A DNA stretch of 64,000 nucleotides from Physella acuta (GCF_028476545.1 NW_026733856.1:1-64000), one strand, 5' to 3'. Counted from the first letter of the stretch, positions 12,092-29,050 are shown. A program made the numbers and translations. Notes: a model not told the origin generated them from the letters alone.

Positions 12092-14075
12092 CTTTTTGAC
12101 TTGTATTTTCGTGAAGCATCTTTTATTAACCAAGCCTATGGATTGACTTCTACAAAAGCAATGGGTCACGTTACAAATATACACAAATAACAAATATACA
12201 AATCGAAATGGTTAATTAAATAAGCATGTTTAAAAAAGTAATCCAACCGCATAAAGGTTTAGCGTATTACGGCACTAATTGCGTCGGCAACTTGGGAAAA
12301 TGCCCCCCCCCCCGAGACATTTTTCTGGCGGCCCACCGGGTTATTTTCCTTAAGGCCCACCCGTACATTTCTTTGGCGGTCCATATGTGCTGTTTTTCTG
12401 GCGGCCCATATGTAATATTTTATTGGCGGCTAACCGTAATATTTTCATAGAGGCCCACTGAGATATTTTCCTAGCGGCCCACTGGGATATTTTCCTTGAG
12501 GCCCACTTGGATATTTTTTTTTGCCGTCCCCACGGTCCCGACCACACCTTCTTCGTGTAAAAACCTGGTAACCTTAACGTTTTCGCTTCTGTATACATAC
12601 ACACATACACACAAACTTTCTTTGTCTAATTTACCTGATAATTAAACTTTTATGAAGACATTTTTATAAGTCGAAACAATACATGAATGAAAAGGCAAGG
12701 CTTAAATATCAGCAACAGAAAAATGCAAATTAAAAAAAAACGCTCTCACAATCTAATTGCTGTCATTAAAGATATTTTCAATACATATTAATTCGACAAA
12801 GAATACTAATCGACAATTTACTAAAATGAAATTTTAAACAAATGCCTTAATAAAGCTATTCCTTTATTGTATATTTACTAAAATTATGCGAACTATTCAG
12901 ATTAAAAAAAAAAAACATTTTTTAAAAAATATTTAAACACGAAGAGGCTCGCTCATATGATAAACAATCTAAACATTTTAATCTACGTCTAAACAGCATA
13001 AATATCCTTCCTTGTTTCGTGGATCGCAATGTTGTATATCGGCCATCAAATTTAAGCAACCATTAACATTTCAAAATATACCTAGGTTAACGAAAATACC
13101 TACGTAGGCTAAACAATTATGATTATTTGATGATTATTTGATGAAGATTACATGTAAATTAAATTACCTTCAACATAAGAATACCTCTTTTTTTAATTAA
13201 CTGCTTTGCCTGTTGCCTTATCTGTACTTTGAAAACGTTCAGCTAGCATTTAATTAAGAACAAAATTCCACGTGAATTGGCTAACATGTTTGTCACAATG
13301 TAGCGTACAAGACAGTGGTTGTTTATTTTACCGCTCATGGTTTCAATTGAGCTCAGCTCTGTGTGATGGGATTTAGTGACATTTCACATTTATTTTGCAA
13401 ACTTTAAAAGGATTACCCTGCCTATTTTTTCGTTTCAAGCAAATAATAACTTCAATCGTGTCAAATTTAACACCTAATACACTTTAAATCCCTGTATTGT
13501 GTTGCTACTGTGTTGAATTAATTTCAATAGAAGTACACCGCATGATGCGTTATTGATATTTTTTTATATATATCTTCTCATATTACTACTCATTTACATT
13601 TACTGGGGAGTATTAACCAGAGTCTGTATAACGTCTGTATTGTTGGGGGAGGGGGCAGAGAGTAGGGGCTGAAAGTATTTTTCCTCTAACCAAAACAAAC
13701 ATGTCAAGACGATCTTTCGAGAAAGAGATCATATACGTCTGACTGTCTTTATATATCTAGTTTTTAAACATACGATATTCAAAAAATAAAATACTGTTTG
13801 GATTAAGAACTTGATCTACACATTTCAAGCATGTAGTTTATCCGCTAACACAAGAGATTCAGCTTAGCTCAGGTGGGGTGAGGCGGGGTGAGGCGGGGGG
13901 GGGGGGGGCATTTGAAGCTTTTGGTTAAAATTAAACTACAATAACATAAACATTCCATTGATCACAACGACATAGCTCTACCATTTACCAACAGAAACAT
14001 GTAGCAGTGTATAATGTGTATGTATCATGGCCAGTCATACAAGGTTCATTTACTAGAAATTGTACGTCTCGATAC
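12092..14075. repeat. start of unit B paralogous block, matches 47542-49755
   Basis: From the sequence TTGACTTGTATTTTCG onward this stretch aligns with the DNA immediately right of the Polinton: CAACCAAGCCTA, GTTACAAATA, TTTAGCGTATTAC, the GGCCCACTGGGATATTTTCC minisatellite, then TGCTTTGCCTGTTGCCTTATC and CATGGCCAGTCATAC. The match begins at the base after the proposed Polinton terminus, so this copy acts as an empty-site reference. No genes are seen in it. Confidence 0.75.
12325..12525. repeat. minisatellite, about 22-30-bp unit containing GGCCCACTGGGATATTTT
   Basis: About seven degenerate copies of a unit like GGCCCACTGGGATATTTTCC. The same repeat, more homogeneous, occurs at 48250-48500 and in inverted form at 31480-31728. 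Its unit keeps frames open on both strands, producing spurious ORFs. Confidence 0.8.
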
Positions 14076-14290
14076 CAGAGTTTCTTCCAGGATTCCCCCC
14101 CCCCCCCCACCCCCTAAAAAAGTCTACCCAACCTCCCCGAATGAAATGAAATTTATATAGAAAATATATACTTTTAACAGTGTCCGCCCCCCCCCCCGAA
14201 GAAAATCTACCGCGCACCCCCCCCCCCCCACCGAAGATTTCAAGCCCCCCCCCCCCCCCTCCCGGAGAAAAAAGTCTGGAAGAAACACTG
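14076..14290. mobile_element. hAT MITE of the C-tract family with 8-bp TSD (unit B)
   Basis: Ends CAGAGTTTCTTCCAGG and GTCTGGAAGAAACACTG. The 8-bp direct repeat CTCGATAC flanks it (14068-14075 and 14291-14298). The interior has C-tract blocks as in the copy at 10482. Unit C carries the orthologous insertion at 49756-52168, there interrupted by a 2.2-kb insertion. Confidence 0.88.
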
Positions 14291-14351
14291 CTCGATACTG
14301 TTTGCATCTACATGTACAGAATATTTTAGCTGAATACAAAAGCTGGTGTAA

Positions 14352-14679
14352 TGATGGGGCAGATGAGGCTCGATAGCTGAGGACAGCCATTCTTCTAGGA
14401 GAGACAACTCCAAAATCAAACAACTGCTGCCTTGTAGTTTGTTCTTGGTTGGACAAAGGCTATAGAAACAAATCTAAAGAAAAGCAGGCTGAAATCGGAG
14501 TCAATGGCCTCAATGGCGCAAAACCAGTTGACACGTATCCTTAATTGTGATGGAGGCGTGGTCGGCAAAAAGCTCATGGTTGATTAAAAAAAAAGTCTCG
14601 AGTTCAAACCCCCTGGCAGATAAGGCTCGATTCCTTCCAACACTAAAAATTAAGAACGAAGAAGAAGAAAAGAAGAAGT
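14352..14679 (+). mobile_element. SINE with GAA-rich tail, inserted in unit B only
   Basis: The 328-bp insertion is flanked by the direct repeat TGGTGTAA (14344-14351 and 14680-14687). Unit C has the uninterrupted site near 52212. The middle contains a tRNA-like stretch (GGAGGCGTGGTCGGC ... GAGTTCAAACCCC). The 3' tail AATTAAGAACGAAGAAGAAG is shared with the 3' end of the LINE at 59120-60510, the relation expected between a SINE and the LINE that mobilises it. Confidence 0.75.
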
Positions 14680-14810
14680 TGGTGTAACAAAATCTGCAAG
14701 TCAATGCGGATGTTTACCTGATATATGCTGTCTACTACACCTGACAACTGAAATCTCCAATTTACATTTTGATTACAACTCACCGATATGCTTTTTTTTA
14801 CATATAAATG

Positions 14811-15060
14811 GGAGGCGTGGCCTAGCGCTAGAGAGCTAGAATGCTAATCCGAATGTGTAGAATTCGAATACGGATTTATATCAGTAGATGTCCTAGATTT
14901 TATGAGTACCTAACTCATGTTAATAAAAGGCGGCTGGCTATTGTGTTGGCCACATTATCACTTCATAGGCCGAAGTCAACTGAAACAGTTGAACTCTTCT
15001 TCACCTGCCACGTGACCCGATAGACAACTTTATCATTCACATATACAAAAAAGTATTTTT
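14811..15060 (+). mobile_element. tRNA-derived SINE, near full length
   Basis: Head GGCGTGGCCTAGCGCTAGAG with an A-box-like region and GAATTCGAATAC (B-box-like), body with GAGTACCTAACTCATG and AAAGGCGGCTGGCTATTG, and a tail ATCATTCACATATAC followed by A/T-rich sequence. The orthologous copy in unit C is at 52345-52600. Confidence 0.7.
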
Positions 15061-15840
15061 TTAAAAATAATGTAAGATTGATTTTGTGTGTCTTGAATCC
15101 GTACCATCCGCATGGTATCAATTACACTATCATCTCAGCTATTTAGACACTATAATTTTTATGGAGAATAAAACAGTAACTTAAGCGACTTAACTTACGC
15201 GATTAAGCACTATTCTTTTAAATTACATTTTATCACAAATCAGCCAATTGCATATCTAAACAAACAAATATTTCAATAAAATAATTAAGGCCTGAAATAG
15301 TTAAGTATAGAAATTTATTTATTATCGGAATAGATTCTAGATCTAGGTAGGGTCTAGATCTAGATCTAGATCTGTCTAAGTCTAGTTTTTTCCGTAGATT
15401 TAGATCATCTAGATCTATAATATCTAGATCTAGAATATCTAGATCTAGATCTAGAATCCTAAGAGATATAGTAAATTGTTTAAGTTTCGGCCGAGAAAAT
15501 TGTATTGTATACATTTCATAGCGTACGTAGATCTAAATGATATTTGAATGAAATAGTTTATTTATTTATATTCTAAACTCGGAAGATGACTACCTTAATT
15601 GTGTGCCATTTCCTTAGTATAAACATTAGTGAAGTCATTGTTTCATGCGTTCTTTTCACAACTATAAACACTTTTCCTGTTGCATAATTAAAAAAAAAAT
15701 TTCTACATTCGAATATGCCTTTATTTTTTTTATATTTTTCTTCTTTTAATAAAATTTTGTTTATACTTTTAAAACATCTAACATATTATTTTCAACAAAA
15801 GTCCGTATAAAGTTCTCCATATATCGCTGAAGATACTAAT
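15060..15840. repeat. unit B downstream block with CTAGATCT palindromic cluster
   Basis: Between about 15335 and 15452 the self-complementary motif CTAGATCTAGATCTAG is repeated many times. The rest is unique-looking AT-rich DNA matching 52610-53360 in unit C and 4093-4550 in unit A. The 93-codon minus-strand frame rich in Leu-Asp is the repeat read in frame and not a gene. Confidence 0.6.
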
Positions 15841-15919
15841 ATGATAGCCTGCGAAAATATTAAGCGGACAGAGAGAGAGAGACAGAGAGAAGTGCGCACA
15901 TGGGCTTTTACGTATTGGG

Positions 15920-15923
<4 letters not shown>

Positions 15924-16004
<81 letters not shown>
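15924..16004. repeat. (AT)n microsatellite
   Basis: AT run of about 80 bp, preceded by a (GA)n-like tract. Orthologous tract in unit C at 53446-53504. Confidence 0.95.
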
Positions 16005-16014
<10 letters not shown>

Positions 16015-16017
16015 GTT

Positions 16018-16093
16018 AAAGGCTCTCTAAAACTGGGACATCTTTTAAATTGTAACTTTTGGCTCTTCCGTCTCAAAAGGTTGCCGACCACTG
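16018..16093 (-). mobile_element. terminal fragment of a hAT-type element
   Basis: On the minus strand the fragment begins CAGTGGTCGGCAACCTTTTG, followed by GACGGAAGAGCCA, the characteristic start of many animal hAT/Charlie-like elements. Only one terminus was recognised. Orthologous copies lie at 53543-53618 and, inverted, at 26373-26448. Confidence 0.6.
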
Positions 16094-16679
16094 ATCTAGT
16101 CGACAGGCTACAGCACATTGTAGTAGAGTGAACAAATAACACTAAAGCACGACATTTCAGAGTGTAAAAATTATTTATTCTACTTAAAATAGCACTATCA
16201 ATGATACTAATAAACACAGCCATGGCGGTATATCTAAAAAAAAAAAAAAAAAAAAAACTACCTTCTACCAACTATGTCCAAACTTAAGATAAAATAAAAG
16301 GAAAATGCAGATTCTGTAACACCTTTAATAATCATCATCTGAAAACTCAGCATTTTCAGATACTAAAATCAGAATATACTACATTAAAATATGCTTAGTA
16401 GACTGCATAAAAACACATGATCATTACAAAATAAAAACGTTATATTTTTATTTTAAAAAATAATTTCTGTTAATTAAAAAGTAATAATAGTTCGTTAAAT
16501 GGGAACAATTTGAATAAAGTACATATTGTAAAATGTGTATTTATTTTTATATAAAAAATATTGTATAACTTATAGGTTGGATCAAGAGTTATAGATTTAC
16601 GTGCGGTTAAAAAAGAAATAGCCTTTCTGAACATTTACCAGTAGTGTCTTGAATATTTTTCTTATAAGAAAAATGTAGG
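16094..16679. other. AT-rich DNA downstream of gene B, no gene recognised
   Basis: Contains a poly(A) run near 16236. At about 16291 it is the empty site for the 0.69-kb insertion present in unit C (53817-54505). Confidence 0.5.
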
Positions 16680-17280
16680 ATGTTGTGGTATGGCTTTGTT
16701 TAGTAGTGCTATATTTGTAGTGTGTCGTTGTATGGTGGATGTTGTCTGGTGTGGTGTTGTGATATGTACGGTTATTGTGTGACACATTTTGATAAGAAGA
16801 ACGGTCAACGAAGCTGTTGTAGGGTGTACAATATTTATGGTGGTGTGTTGTATGGTGTATTTCGTCCGGTGTGGTATGTGTTCGGCTATAGTGTGATAAG
16901 GTGTAGTAAAGTGTAAGATCAGCTAAGATATAGTAATGTTAGATGTGCTGTGATATCGTATGGTGTTGTATGATGTATGTTGACTGCTGTGGTATCTGTT
17001 CGGCTATAGTGTGATAAGGTGTAGTAAAGTGTAAGATCAGCTAAGATATAGTAATGTTAGATGTGCTGTGATATTGTATGATGTTGTATGGTGTATGTTG
17101 TCTGCTGTGGTATCTAGCTATATTCAGCTAAAGTGTGATGAGGTTCATACGGTCAATTAAAGAATAGTATGGTGTTTATGGTGTATGTTGTCTTGCTATA
17201 TTCGGCTGCAGTGTGATGAAGTGCGTACGGTCAACGAAAGAATTGTATAGTGGGTGCCGAAATTTCGGTCGTATTTCGTA
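16680..17280. repeat. complex minisatellite, GTTGTATGGTGTATGTTGTC type
   Basis: About five units of roughly 60-130 bp built from phrases such as GTGTGATAAGGTGTAGTAAAG, GATCAGCTAAGATATAGTAATG and TGTATGGTGTATGTTGTC. The same array is downstream of gene C (54880-55545) and, inverted, at 24440-25105. It lies about 0.55 kb beyond the channel stop codon and was duplicated with the gene. Confidence 0.8.
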
Positions 17281-17574
17281 GAGTGTGATTTTTACGTTGG
17301 GGTACTGTACAGTACAGTACGCAATGGTATTGCTATGTCAATATGTTAATGTATTTTTTTTCTAAGATAAGCTTCGCTACTGTTCATTTTATAAAACTGT
17401 AATATAGCTAAAGATTGTATATAAAATAGGTAGATGCTAATTTCAAAATTATAGTTGTAATTAGCAATACTACATAATAATACATAATATAAAAAGTATT
17501 ATTTATTATTGTACTTGCACGATGGTTTCTATAAATGACACGGTACCAAAATGTACTAAATATCAAAACATACG

Positions 17575-17580
17575 TTTATT
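17575..17580 (-). promoter_or_regulatory. candidate poly(A) signal of gene B
   Basis: AATAAA on the minus strand, about 255 bp past the stop codon of the last exon. The same hexamer in the same context is kept in unit C (55745-55750). Position and conservation are the only support. Confidence 0.3.
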
Positions 17581-17834
17581 ATACCATGTATAATAATCCA
17601 ATATTGAATAATTTAAATTTCTTGATGTTTAGTGATTGTCACCACAGAAAAGAATAATAAATCTTTAGCAAGTTCTAATCACAGAGCATGTTGGTCGATA
17701 AAAAAATGTAAAATAACCAAGCCTAGATTTTAAAACTTGTTAAATATCCGAATATTTGGAAATCCCATAAGAAATAGCATTACACATAAATGCTGGTTTC
17801 CGTAACGAAAAAAAAACACATCAAGTACATGTTT

Positions 17835-21733
<3,899 letters not shown>

Positions 21734-22330
21734 CTAAAAAACAACAAGTTTATTTTTTAAAATCTAAACCTACAAACTAAAAACTAAAACTAATCTGAAA
21801 AAAAAAAGTTTTTAATCTCTAACAACCCTTAAATCTATACAAATTGGAAAAGACATAAAACGTTGGTATAATTTCGAGTTATTGCATGAGTAGCTTGTGT
21901 TAGAAAACACCTAAATAAATGGTACAGCAAAACGAGTGCTGAAACAATATTAGAATACAATAATTAATTGAAAGCCGTAATTATCTAACGTGTACCTAAT
22001 CACGTGACAAGCGAGTTGACCCGTTCACTGTGTCTTAAAAAACTCCATGCGTATTTATTGGAGTGTTGACATTAATGTTTTTTAATCTTTTTCAGTTTGG
22101 AGATTGTCACTTTTTTTCTTTACTTTTGTCTGTATATCGGAGAAAATTGTGATAGCATAAAACACCACCAAGTTAATTAAACATCAATATTGTTGTTGTA
22201 AAAACCGTGTTAATACAATCGTTTATTGATTACATATTTGAAAACAAATCTCCTGCCGTCTAAAGCTACTGTAAGTTGCTATTACAAACTGCTTCCCCGA
22301 GTCCTTAGACGTTACAGCCATTTCAATACA
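21734..22330. repeat. unit B upstream flank/intron, matches 4895-5490 and 62448-62757
   Basis: Upstream homology region of the duplicated channel gene, containing CTAATCACGTGACAAG. No 5' exon or clear promoter element was recognised. Confidence 0.55.
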
Positions 22331-22535
22331 AAACAAATTTTTTTTTCGACCGGCGGGTATTAAGATTTTTCAACAAGTGATTTTGAGTTCTACTTAAGTC
22401 AGTGGTACAGAATGAGGGGGCGGGGGCGGCAGGGGAGGGGTAGGGTAGAGGTGTGGTGAATGAATTGCTCGGTTTTAAGGGTTAAGGAGGTGTGTGAGGG
22501 GAGATACCCCTGGACGGGCAGCTCACACAGTTACA

Positions 22536-23029
<494 letters not shown>

Positions 23030-23460
23030 AATAATAGCTTGTAAATATCTATAGTAAATCAATAAAGCATTGCTTTATTTTTCGCTTTCGCATGCTAATG
23101 ACAATTAGCAATTATTATTATTTAACACATACTTTTGCTTGCATTCTGAAATATATTATTACTGTCTGTTCAATGAAAAGTCTTCTCCGTAATGGTTGAC
23201 GATTTAACATCTCCAAGACATTTTATTTAATTTCCGGTGTCAAAGGGGCAAAAAACAATAATGTAGAATGTATTGAAAGAAAACTTATCAGGTTAAATAT
23301 TTTGACTTCTTTAATTATTCGAATACATTAACAGTGTTAAAATTTGATAAAGATGTAGGATACAGTAGTTTTTAATATCGTTCAAATCAGTTAAAATTAC
23401 CTAAATATTTTTTGCACTAATATTAATTGTTTTTAAAATTGTTTTTAATATAATGCATAT
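23030..23460. repeat. segmental duplication copy, matches 8640-9080
   Basis: Diverged copy of the block at 8640-9080. It ends about 40 bp before the outer boundary of the left palindrome arm. Confidence 0.6.
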
Positions 23461-23500
23461 GACCAGTGCCCTTTCACAAAGAGGCAACCTTTATATTATC

Positions 23501-23990
23501 AGGAAAGTTTGAGAAACATGAGCTAGGGTGTGAGGAAATGTGTCCGCCGGCGTGTACTCAAAAGTTGTTTCAGACAACCGTGTCGACAGCAGTGTGGCCG
23601 GCAGACCGGCATTTGGACCGGTACGTCAAATTCGTCAACAAATTTTCCGCGAAGAAAAACAGAGTCTACAACTGGACAAGTTATCCCCACGAACATATAC
23701 GTAAAAATTTCTTAAGACTTGAGATTTATTACGAAACACTTCGATACGAGGTGATATCTACATCAGCTGCATACAACTGGAATAATCTTCTAGGCAACAT
23801 TGGCGGTCAACTTGGATTATGGCTAGGGTTCTCTGTTCTTACTGCTATAGAAGTCTGCCAGTTCATAATTCAAGTGCTAATTCATCTTCTTAAAACGTAT
23901 TAAAAAAGATTTTGGAAATCAAAAGAAAGAGACCCATGTAACAACACAATTGATATACCATTACCTTCTGAGTCAACACTTGTTTAAAAA
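23501..23990 (+). pseudogene. inverted, 5'-truncated copy of channel gene C last exon
   Basis: From [13 protein letters not shown] onward the plus strand matches gene C exon 6 (56490 downward), including TM2 and the gene-C-specific early TAA (23901-23903). It lacks the first third of the exon and all upstream exons. It carries the gene C substitutions, not those of gene B, so it was copied from gene C when the palindrome formed. Nothing upstream suggests expression. Confidence 0.9.
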
Positions 23991-24439
23991 CATGTATTTG
24001 ATGTGTTGTTTTTTCGTTACGGAAACCAGCATTTATGTGTAATGCTATTTCTTATGGGATTTCCAAATATTCGGATATTTAACAAGTTTTAAAATCTAGG
24101 CTTGGTTATTTTACATTTTTTTTCAACCAACATGCTCTGTGATTAGAACTTTCTAACGATTTATTATTCTTTTCTGTGGTGACAATCACTAAACATCAAG
24201 TAATTTAAGTTATTCAATATTGGATTATTATACATGGTATAATAAACGTATGGACATAGTTGGTAGAATGTAGTTTTTTTCAGATACACTGCCATGGCTG
24301 TGTTAAAGTTTTATAAAATGAACAGTAGAGTATCATATCTGAGAAAAAAATAATACGTTAACATATTGACATAGCAATACCATTGCGTACTCTACTGTAC
24401 AGTACCCCAACGTAAAAATCACACCATACGAAATACGAC

Positions 24440-25105
24440 CGAAATTACGGCACCCACTATACAATTCTTTAGTTGACCGTACGCACTTCATCACACCGCA
24501 GCCGAATATAGCAAGACAACATACACCAAAACACCATACTATTCTTTAGTTGACCGTATGCACTTCATCACACTGCAGCCGAATATAGCAAGACAACATA
24601 CACCATACAACACCATACAATTCTTTAATTGACCGTACGCACCTCATCACACTTTAGCTGAATATAGCTAGATACCACTGCAGACAACATACATCATACA
24701 ACACCATACAATATCACAGCACATCTAACATTACTATATCTTAGCTGACCTTACACTTTACTACACCTAATCACACTATAGCCGAACACATACCACAGCA
24801 GTCAACATACATCATACAACACCATACAATATCACAGCACAGCTAATATTACTGTATCTTAGCTGATCTTACACTTTACTACACCTTATCACACTATAGC
24901 CGAACACATACCACACCGGACGACATAAACCATACAACACACCACCATAAATATTGTACACCCTACAACAGCTTCGTTGACCGTTCTTCTTATCAAAACG
25001 TGTCACACAATAACCGTACATATCACAACACCACACCAGACAACATCAACCATACAACGCACACTACAAATATAGCACTACTATACAAAGCCATACCACA
25101 ACATC
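24440..25105. repeat. minisatellite, inverted copy of 54880-55545
   Basis: The GTTGTATGGTGTATGTTGTC-type array read on the other strand; part of the left palindrome arm. Confidence 0.8.
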
Positions 25106-25486
25106 CTACATTTTTCTTATAAGAAAAATATTCAAGACACTACTGATAAGTATTCAGAAAGGCTATTTGTTTTTTAACTGCACGTAAATCTATAACTTTT
25201 CATCCAACCTATAAGTTACACAACATTTTTTATGTCAAAATAAATACACATTTTACAATATGTACTTTATTCAAATTGTTGCCATTTTACGAATTATTAT
25301 TACTTTTTAATTAACCGAAATTATTTTTTAAAATAAAAATGTAACGTTTTTATTTTGTAATGATCATGTGTTTTTATGCAGTCTACAAAGCATAGTTTAA
25401 TGTAGTATATTCTGATTTTAGTATCTGAAAATGCTGTGTTTTCAGATGATGATTATAAAAAGTGTTACAGAATCGGCATTTTCCTT

Positions 25487-26167
25487 TAATTACTTTCTCG
25501 TATATACGTAGTATAGAGAAAGTATTGTAATCGTGCAAAAAAAAATCGAGATTTTTACAAATCTCGACGTTTTACACCTCACTGATACGGAAAAACATAA
25601 TTTTGCAATCTTGTCCGTATGTCTGTGTGTGTGTGTGTCAGTGTGTGTGTCTGTGTGTCCGTGTGTAAACACGATAACTTGAGTACCGTTACCACTAGGT
25701 TGATGAAATTTCATATGTAAGTATTATATCAAAATCGTCGATCCGTATCAACTTTTGAGCGATTTCCGACAACCGGAAGTGGTACTTTTTCTACTTTGAA
25801 TTATTCAAAAGCCTATAACTTGAGTACTATTTCAGATAGATAAATGAAATTTCACATGTAAGTAAAAGATTTAATTCTCTACCTTCTGTTAAAATTTGAG
25901 TAATTTCCGTTGACCGGAAGTAGTAATTTACGCTACTTCCGATTTCTCAAAAAACTAATGTAAATGTATTAAGTACAAATACTATTGCGCACTATTATAC
26001 ACACCTTTATTAGGCGTTCGTTTGGTGCGCAATTGTTTTTTACTGAGATTCTATTCTATTTTTAAAAGTTTCAGTATTTAAAATGGATTAAAAATCATAA
26101 CTATATCCCCAGTTACCATCCCCTGTTGTTTTATATAAGAATATTCGAGAAAGTTTAGGGGAGATCA
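25487..26167. mobile_element. ACTTTCTCG-family inverted-repeat element, left-arm copy
   Basis: Reverse-complement copy of the element at 53822-54502, with a GTGTGTGTCAGTGTGTGT-type interior repeat. It was carried here by the palindrome rather than inserted independently. Confidence 0.65.
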
Positions 26168-26372
26168 CTACCGGTTTATTTTACCTTAAGTTTGGACATA
26201 GTTGGTAGAATGTAGTTTTTGTTTTGTTTTAGATATACCGACATGGCTGTGTTTATTAGTATCATTGATAGTGCTATTTTATGTAGAATAAATAATTTTT
26301 ACGTTCTGAAATGTCGTGCTTTAGTGTTATTTATTCACTCTACTACAAAGTCCTGTAGCCTGTCGACTAGAT

Positions 26373-26450
26373 CAGCGGTCGGCAACATTTTGAGACGGAA
26401 GAGCCAAAAGTTACAATTTAAAAGATGTCCCAGTTTTAAAGAGCCACTAA
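26373..26450 (+). mobile_element. hAT-type terminal fragment, left-arm copy
   Basis: CAGCGGTCGGCAACATTTTG followed by AGACGGAAGAGCC. Mirror image of 53543-53618. Confidence 0.6.
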
Positions 26451-26484
26451 CATTTTTTTTTAAATATTATGAGATTTGAATAGG

Positions 26485-26486
<2 letters not shown>

Positions 26487-26541
<55 letters not shown>
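26487..26541. repeat. (AT)n microsatellite
   Basis: AT run of about 55 bp in the left arm; mirror of 53446-53504. Confidence 0.9.
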
Positions 26542-26544
<3 letters not shown>

Positions 26545-26999
26545 ATCCTAATGTGTAAAAGCCCATGAGCGCACTTCTCTCTCTTTCTCTCTCACTCTCT
26601 GTCCGATAAATATTTTCGCAGGTTTTCATAGTAGTATCTTCAGCGATATATGGAGAACTTGATACGGACTTTTGTTGCAAATAATATGTTAGATGTTTTA
26701 AATGTATAAACAAAATTTTATTAAAAGAAGAAAAAAAAAGGCATATTCGAATGTAGAAAAAACTAACTTTAATTATGCAACAGGAAAAGTGTTTATAGTT
26801 GTGAAAAGAACGCATGAAACAATGACTTCACTAATGTTTCTACTAAGGAAAGAATACATAAGTAATGACGTCATCTTCCGAGTTTAGAATATAAATAAAT
26901 GAACTATTTCATTCAAATATCATTTAGATATACGTACGCTATGAAATGTATACAATACAATTTTCTTGGCCGAAACTTAAACAATTTACTATATCTATT

Positions 27000-27118
27000 A
27001 GGATTCTAGGTCTAGATCTAGATATTCTAGATCTAGATGATCTAGATCTACGGAAAAACTAGACTTAGACATATCTAGATCTAGACCCTACCTAGATCTA
27101 GAAGTCTAGAATATATTC
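27000..27118. repeat. CTAGATCT palindromic cluster, left-arm copy
   Basis: Repeated CTAGATCTAGATC-type motifs, mirror of 52870-52985. Confidence 0.7.
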
Positions 27119-27390
27119 CGTTAATAAATTTCTATACTAAACTATTTCAGGCCTTAATTATTTTAATAAAATATTTGTTTTTTTTTTAGCTATGTTATTG
27201 GCTATTTTGTGATAAAATGTAATTTGAAAGAATAGTGCTTAATCGCGTAAGTTAAGATTTTTAAGTTACTCTTTTATTCTCCTTAAAACCTATAGTGTCT
27301 AAATAGATGAGATGATAGTGTAATTGATACCGTGCGAGTGGTACGGGTTCGAGACACACAAAGTCAATCTTAAATTTTTTTTTCAATTTT

Positions 27391-27642
27391 TTTTTATACG
27401 TGAATGATAAAGTTGGCGAGTCATGTGGCAGGTGAAGAAGAGTTCAACTGTTTCAGATGACTTTGGTCTATGAAGTGATAATCTGGACAACACTGCGACC
27501 AGCCGCCTTTAACTAACGTAAGTTAGGTACTCATCAGATCTAGGATATCTACTGATATAAATACGGATGTAAATCCGCATTCGAATTCGAGACATTCTGA
27601 TTACCATTCTAGCTCTCTACCGCTAGGCCACGCCACCTATCT
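27391..27642 (-). mobile_element. tRNA-derived SINE, left-arm copy
   Basis: Minus-strand copy of the SINE at 52345-52600, with the CCTTTAACTAACGTAAGTTAGG segment and the TAGCTCTCTACCGCTAGGCCA head. Confidence 0.65.
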
Positions 27643-28019
27643 ATATGTACAAAAAAGGCGTATTAGTGAGTTGTAATAAAAATGTGAATTGGAGATTTTA
27701 GTTGTCAGAAGTAGTAGACAGTGTTAGGAAAACATCCGCATTGACTTGCATATTTTATTACACCAGCAATTGTATTCACCTAAAATATTCTGTACCCGTA
27801 GATGCAAACAGTATCGAGCAGTATTTCTTCCAGACTTTTTTCTCCGCGGGGTGGGGGGGGGGCGGGGCACTTGAAATTTTCGGGGGGGGGGGGGCGGTAG
27901 ACTTTCTTCGGGTGGGGGGGGGGGGGGCGGACACTGTAAAAAATATATATCTATTTGTATAAAAAGCAATGTATGTGTGTGTGTCTGTTTGTCTTTTATG
28001 CATTACTACATATCTCATC

Positions 28020-29050
28020 AAATGGCCGTGAAACTTTGGGGAGTTGTTGTGAATATTCCTGGGGAGGTTTCTGCGGAAAAAAAAATATTCAAATTCGCAG
28101 GCGTGGCGCCCCAGCAGGGCGCGATTAGTTTTTTCTCTATGTACGGTATATAAAAAATAAATCTCGATTGAAGTTTGACACATTTCATCCCATCACCATG
28201 AAACTCTGGGGAGTTGATTAGAACACCCAAGGGGAGATTTATGAAAAAAAAACCTTTTGATTTCGCAAGGGCGGCGCCCCAAAGGGGTTCGATTTTTCTC
28301 TATATATGGTATATAACAAATAAAAGTACGATGTGGTTCGACACCTTCCATCCTATCGCCATGAAACTTTGGGGAGTTGTTGAGAATTATCCTTGGGAGG
28401 TTTCTACACACTGGGGAAGGGTTCTGTAAAAAAATCATTTTTAATTTCGCAAGGACGGCGCCAAGGGAGGGTTCGATTTTTCTCTATATGTGGTATATAA
28501 AAAAAATAAAAGTGAATTGCAGTGATACTGTTCACACGATCGCCATGAAACTTTGGTAAGCAGCTAAGAATACATCTGGGGAGGTTACTGCGGGAAAAAA
28601 AATTACATTCGCCATGGTGGTGCCCCAGAAGGGCGCGATTTGTTTTTTCTCAATATAGGGTTTATAAAAATAAAAGTCGATTGCGGTTTCATCCGATCGC
28701 CATCAAACTTTGGGGAGTTGATTAGAACACTCAAGGGTATGGTTCTGTAAAAATTCATTTTTATATTCGCAAGGGCGGCGCCACGGGAGGGCGCGATTTT
28801 TCTCTATATACGGTTATAAAAATAAAAGTCGATTGCGGTTTCCCATCGTTCATTCTATCGCCTTCAAACTTTGGGGAGTTAATTAGAACACTTCAGGTGA
28901 GATGTCTGCAAAAAAAAATTTGTTTGTAATTTCGCAAGGGCGGTGCTACGGGGTAGTGGGATTTTTCTCTATATACGATAAATAAAAATAAAAGACGATT
29001 GCGGTTCGACACATTTTATCCGGGTGCCATAAAACTTTAGGGAGTTGATG
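28020..29050. repeat. about 165-bp tandem array, left-arm copy
   Basis: The phrase CATGAAACTTTGGGGAGTTG recurs at about 28197, 28361, 28543, 28703, 28862 and 29027 (spacing about 160-182 bp). Each unit also has TTTCTCTATATA and a GCAAGGGCGGCGCC-like GC-rich segment. Six to seven units. Mirror of 50930-51965. Confidence 0.85.

Noticed and set aside
15233-15514. 93-codon frame with repeated LDLDILDLD
   Set aside because: It is the palindromic CTAGATCT cluster read in frame.
28018-28560. Overlapping frames with repeated KLWGVV / NSPKFHGD phrases
   Set aside because: They reflect the 165-bp tandem array; frames shift from unit to unit and there is no start or domain.
28020-29050. Possible CRISPR array
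   Set aside because: The repeats are long, variable tandem units with no unique spacers and no cas genes, in an animal genome.
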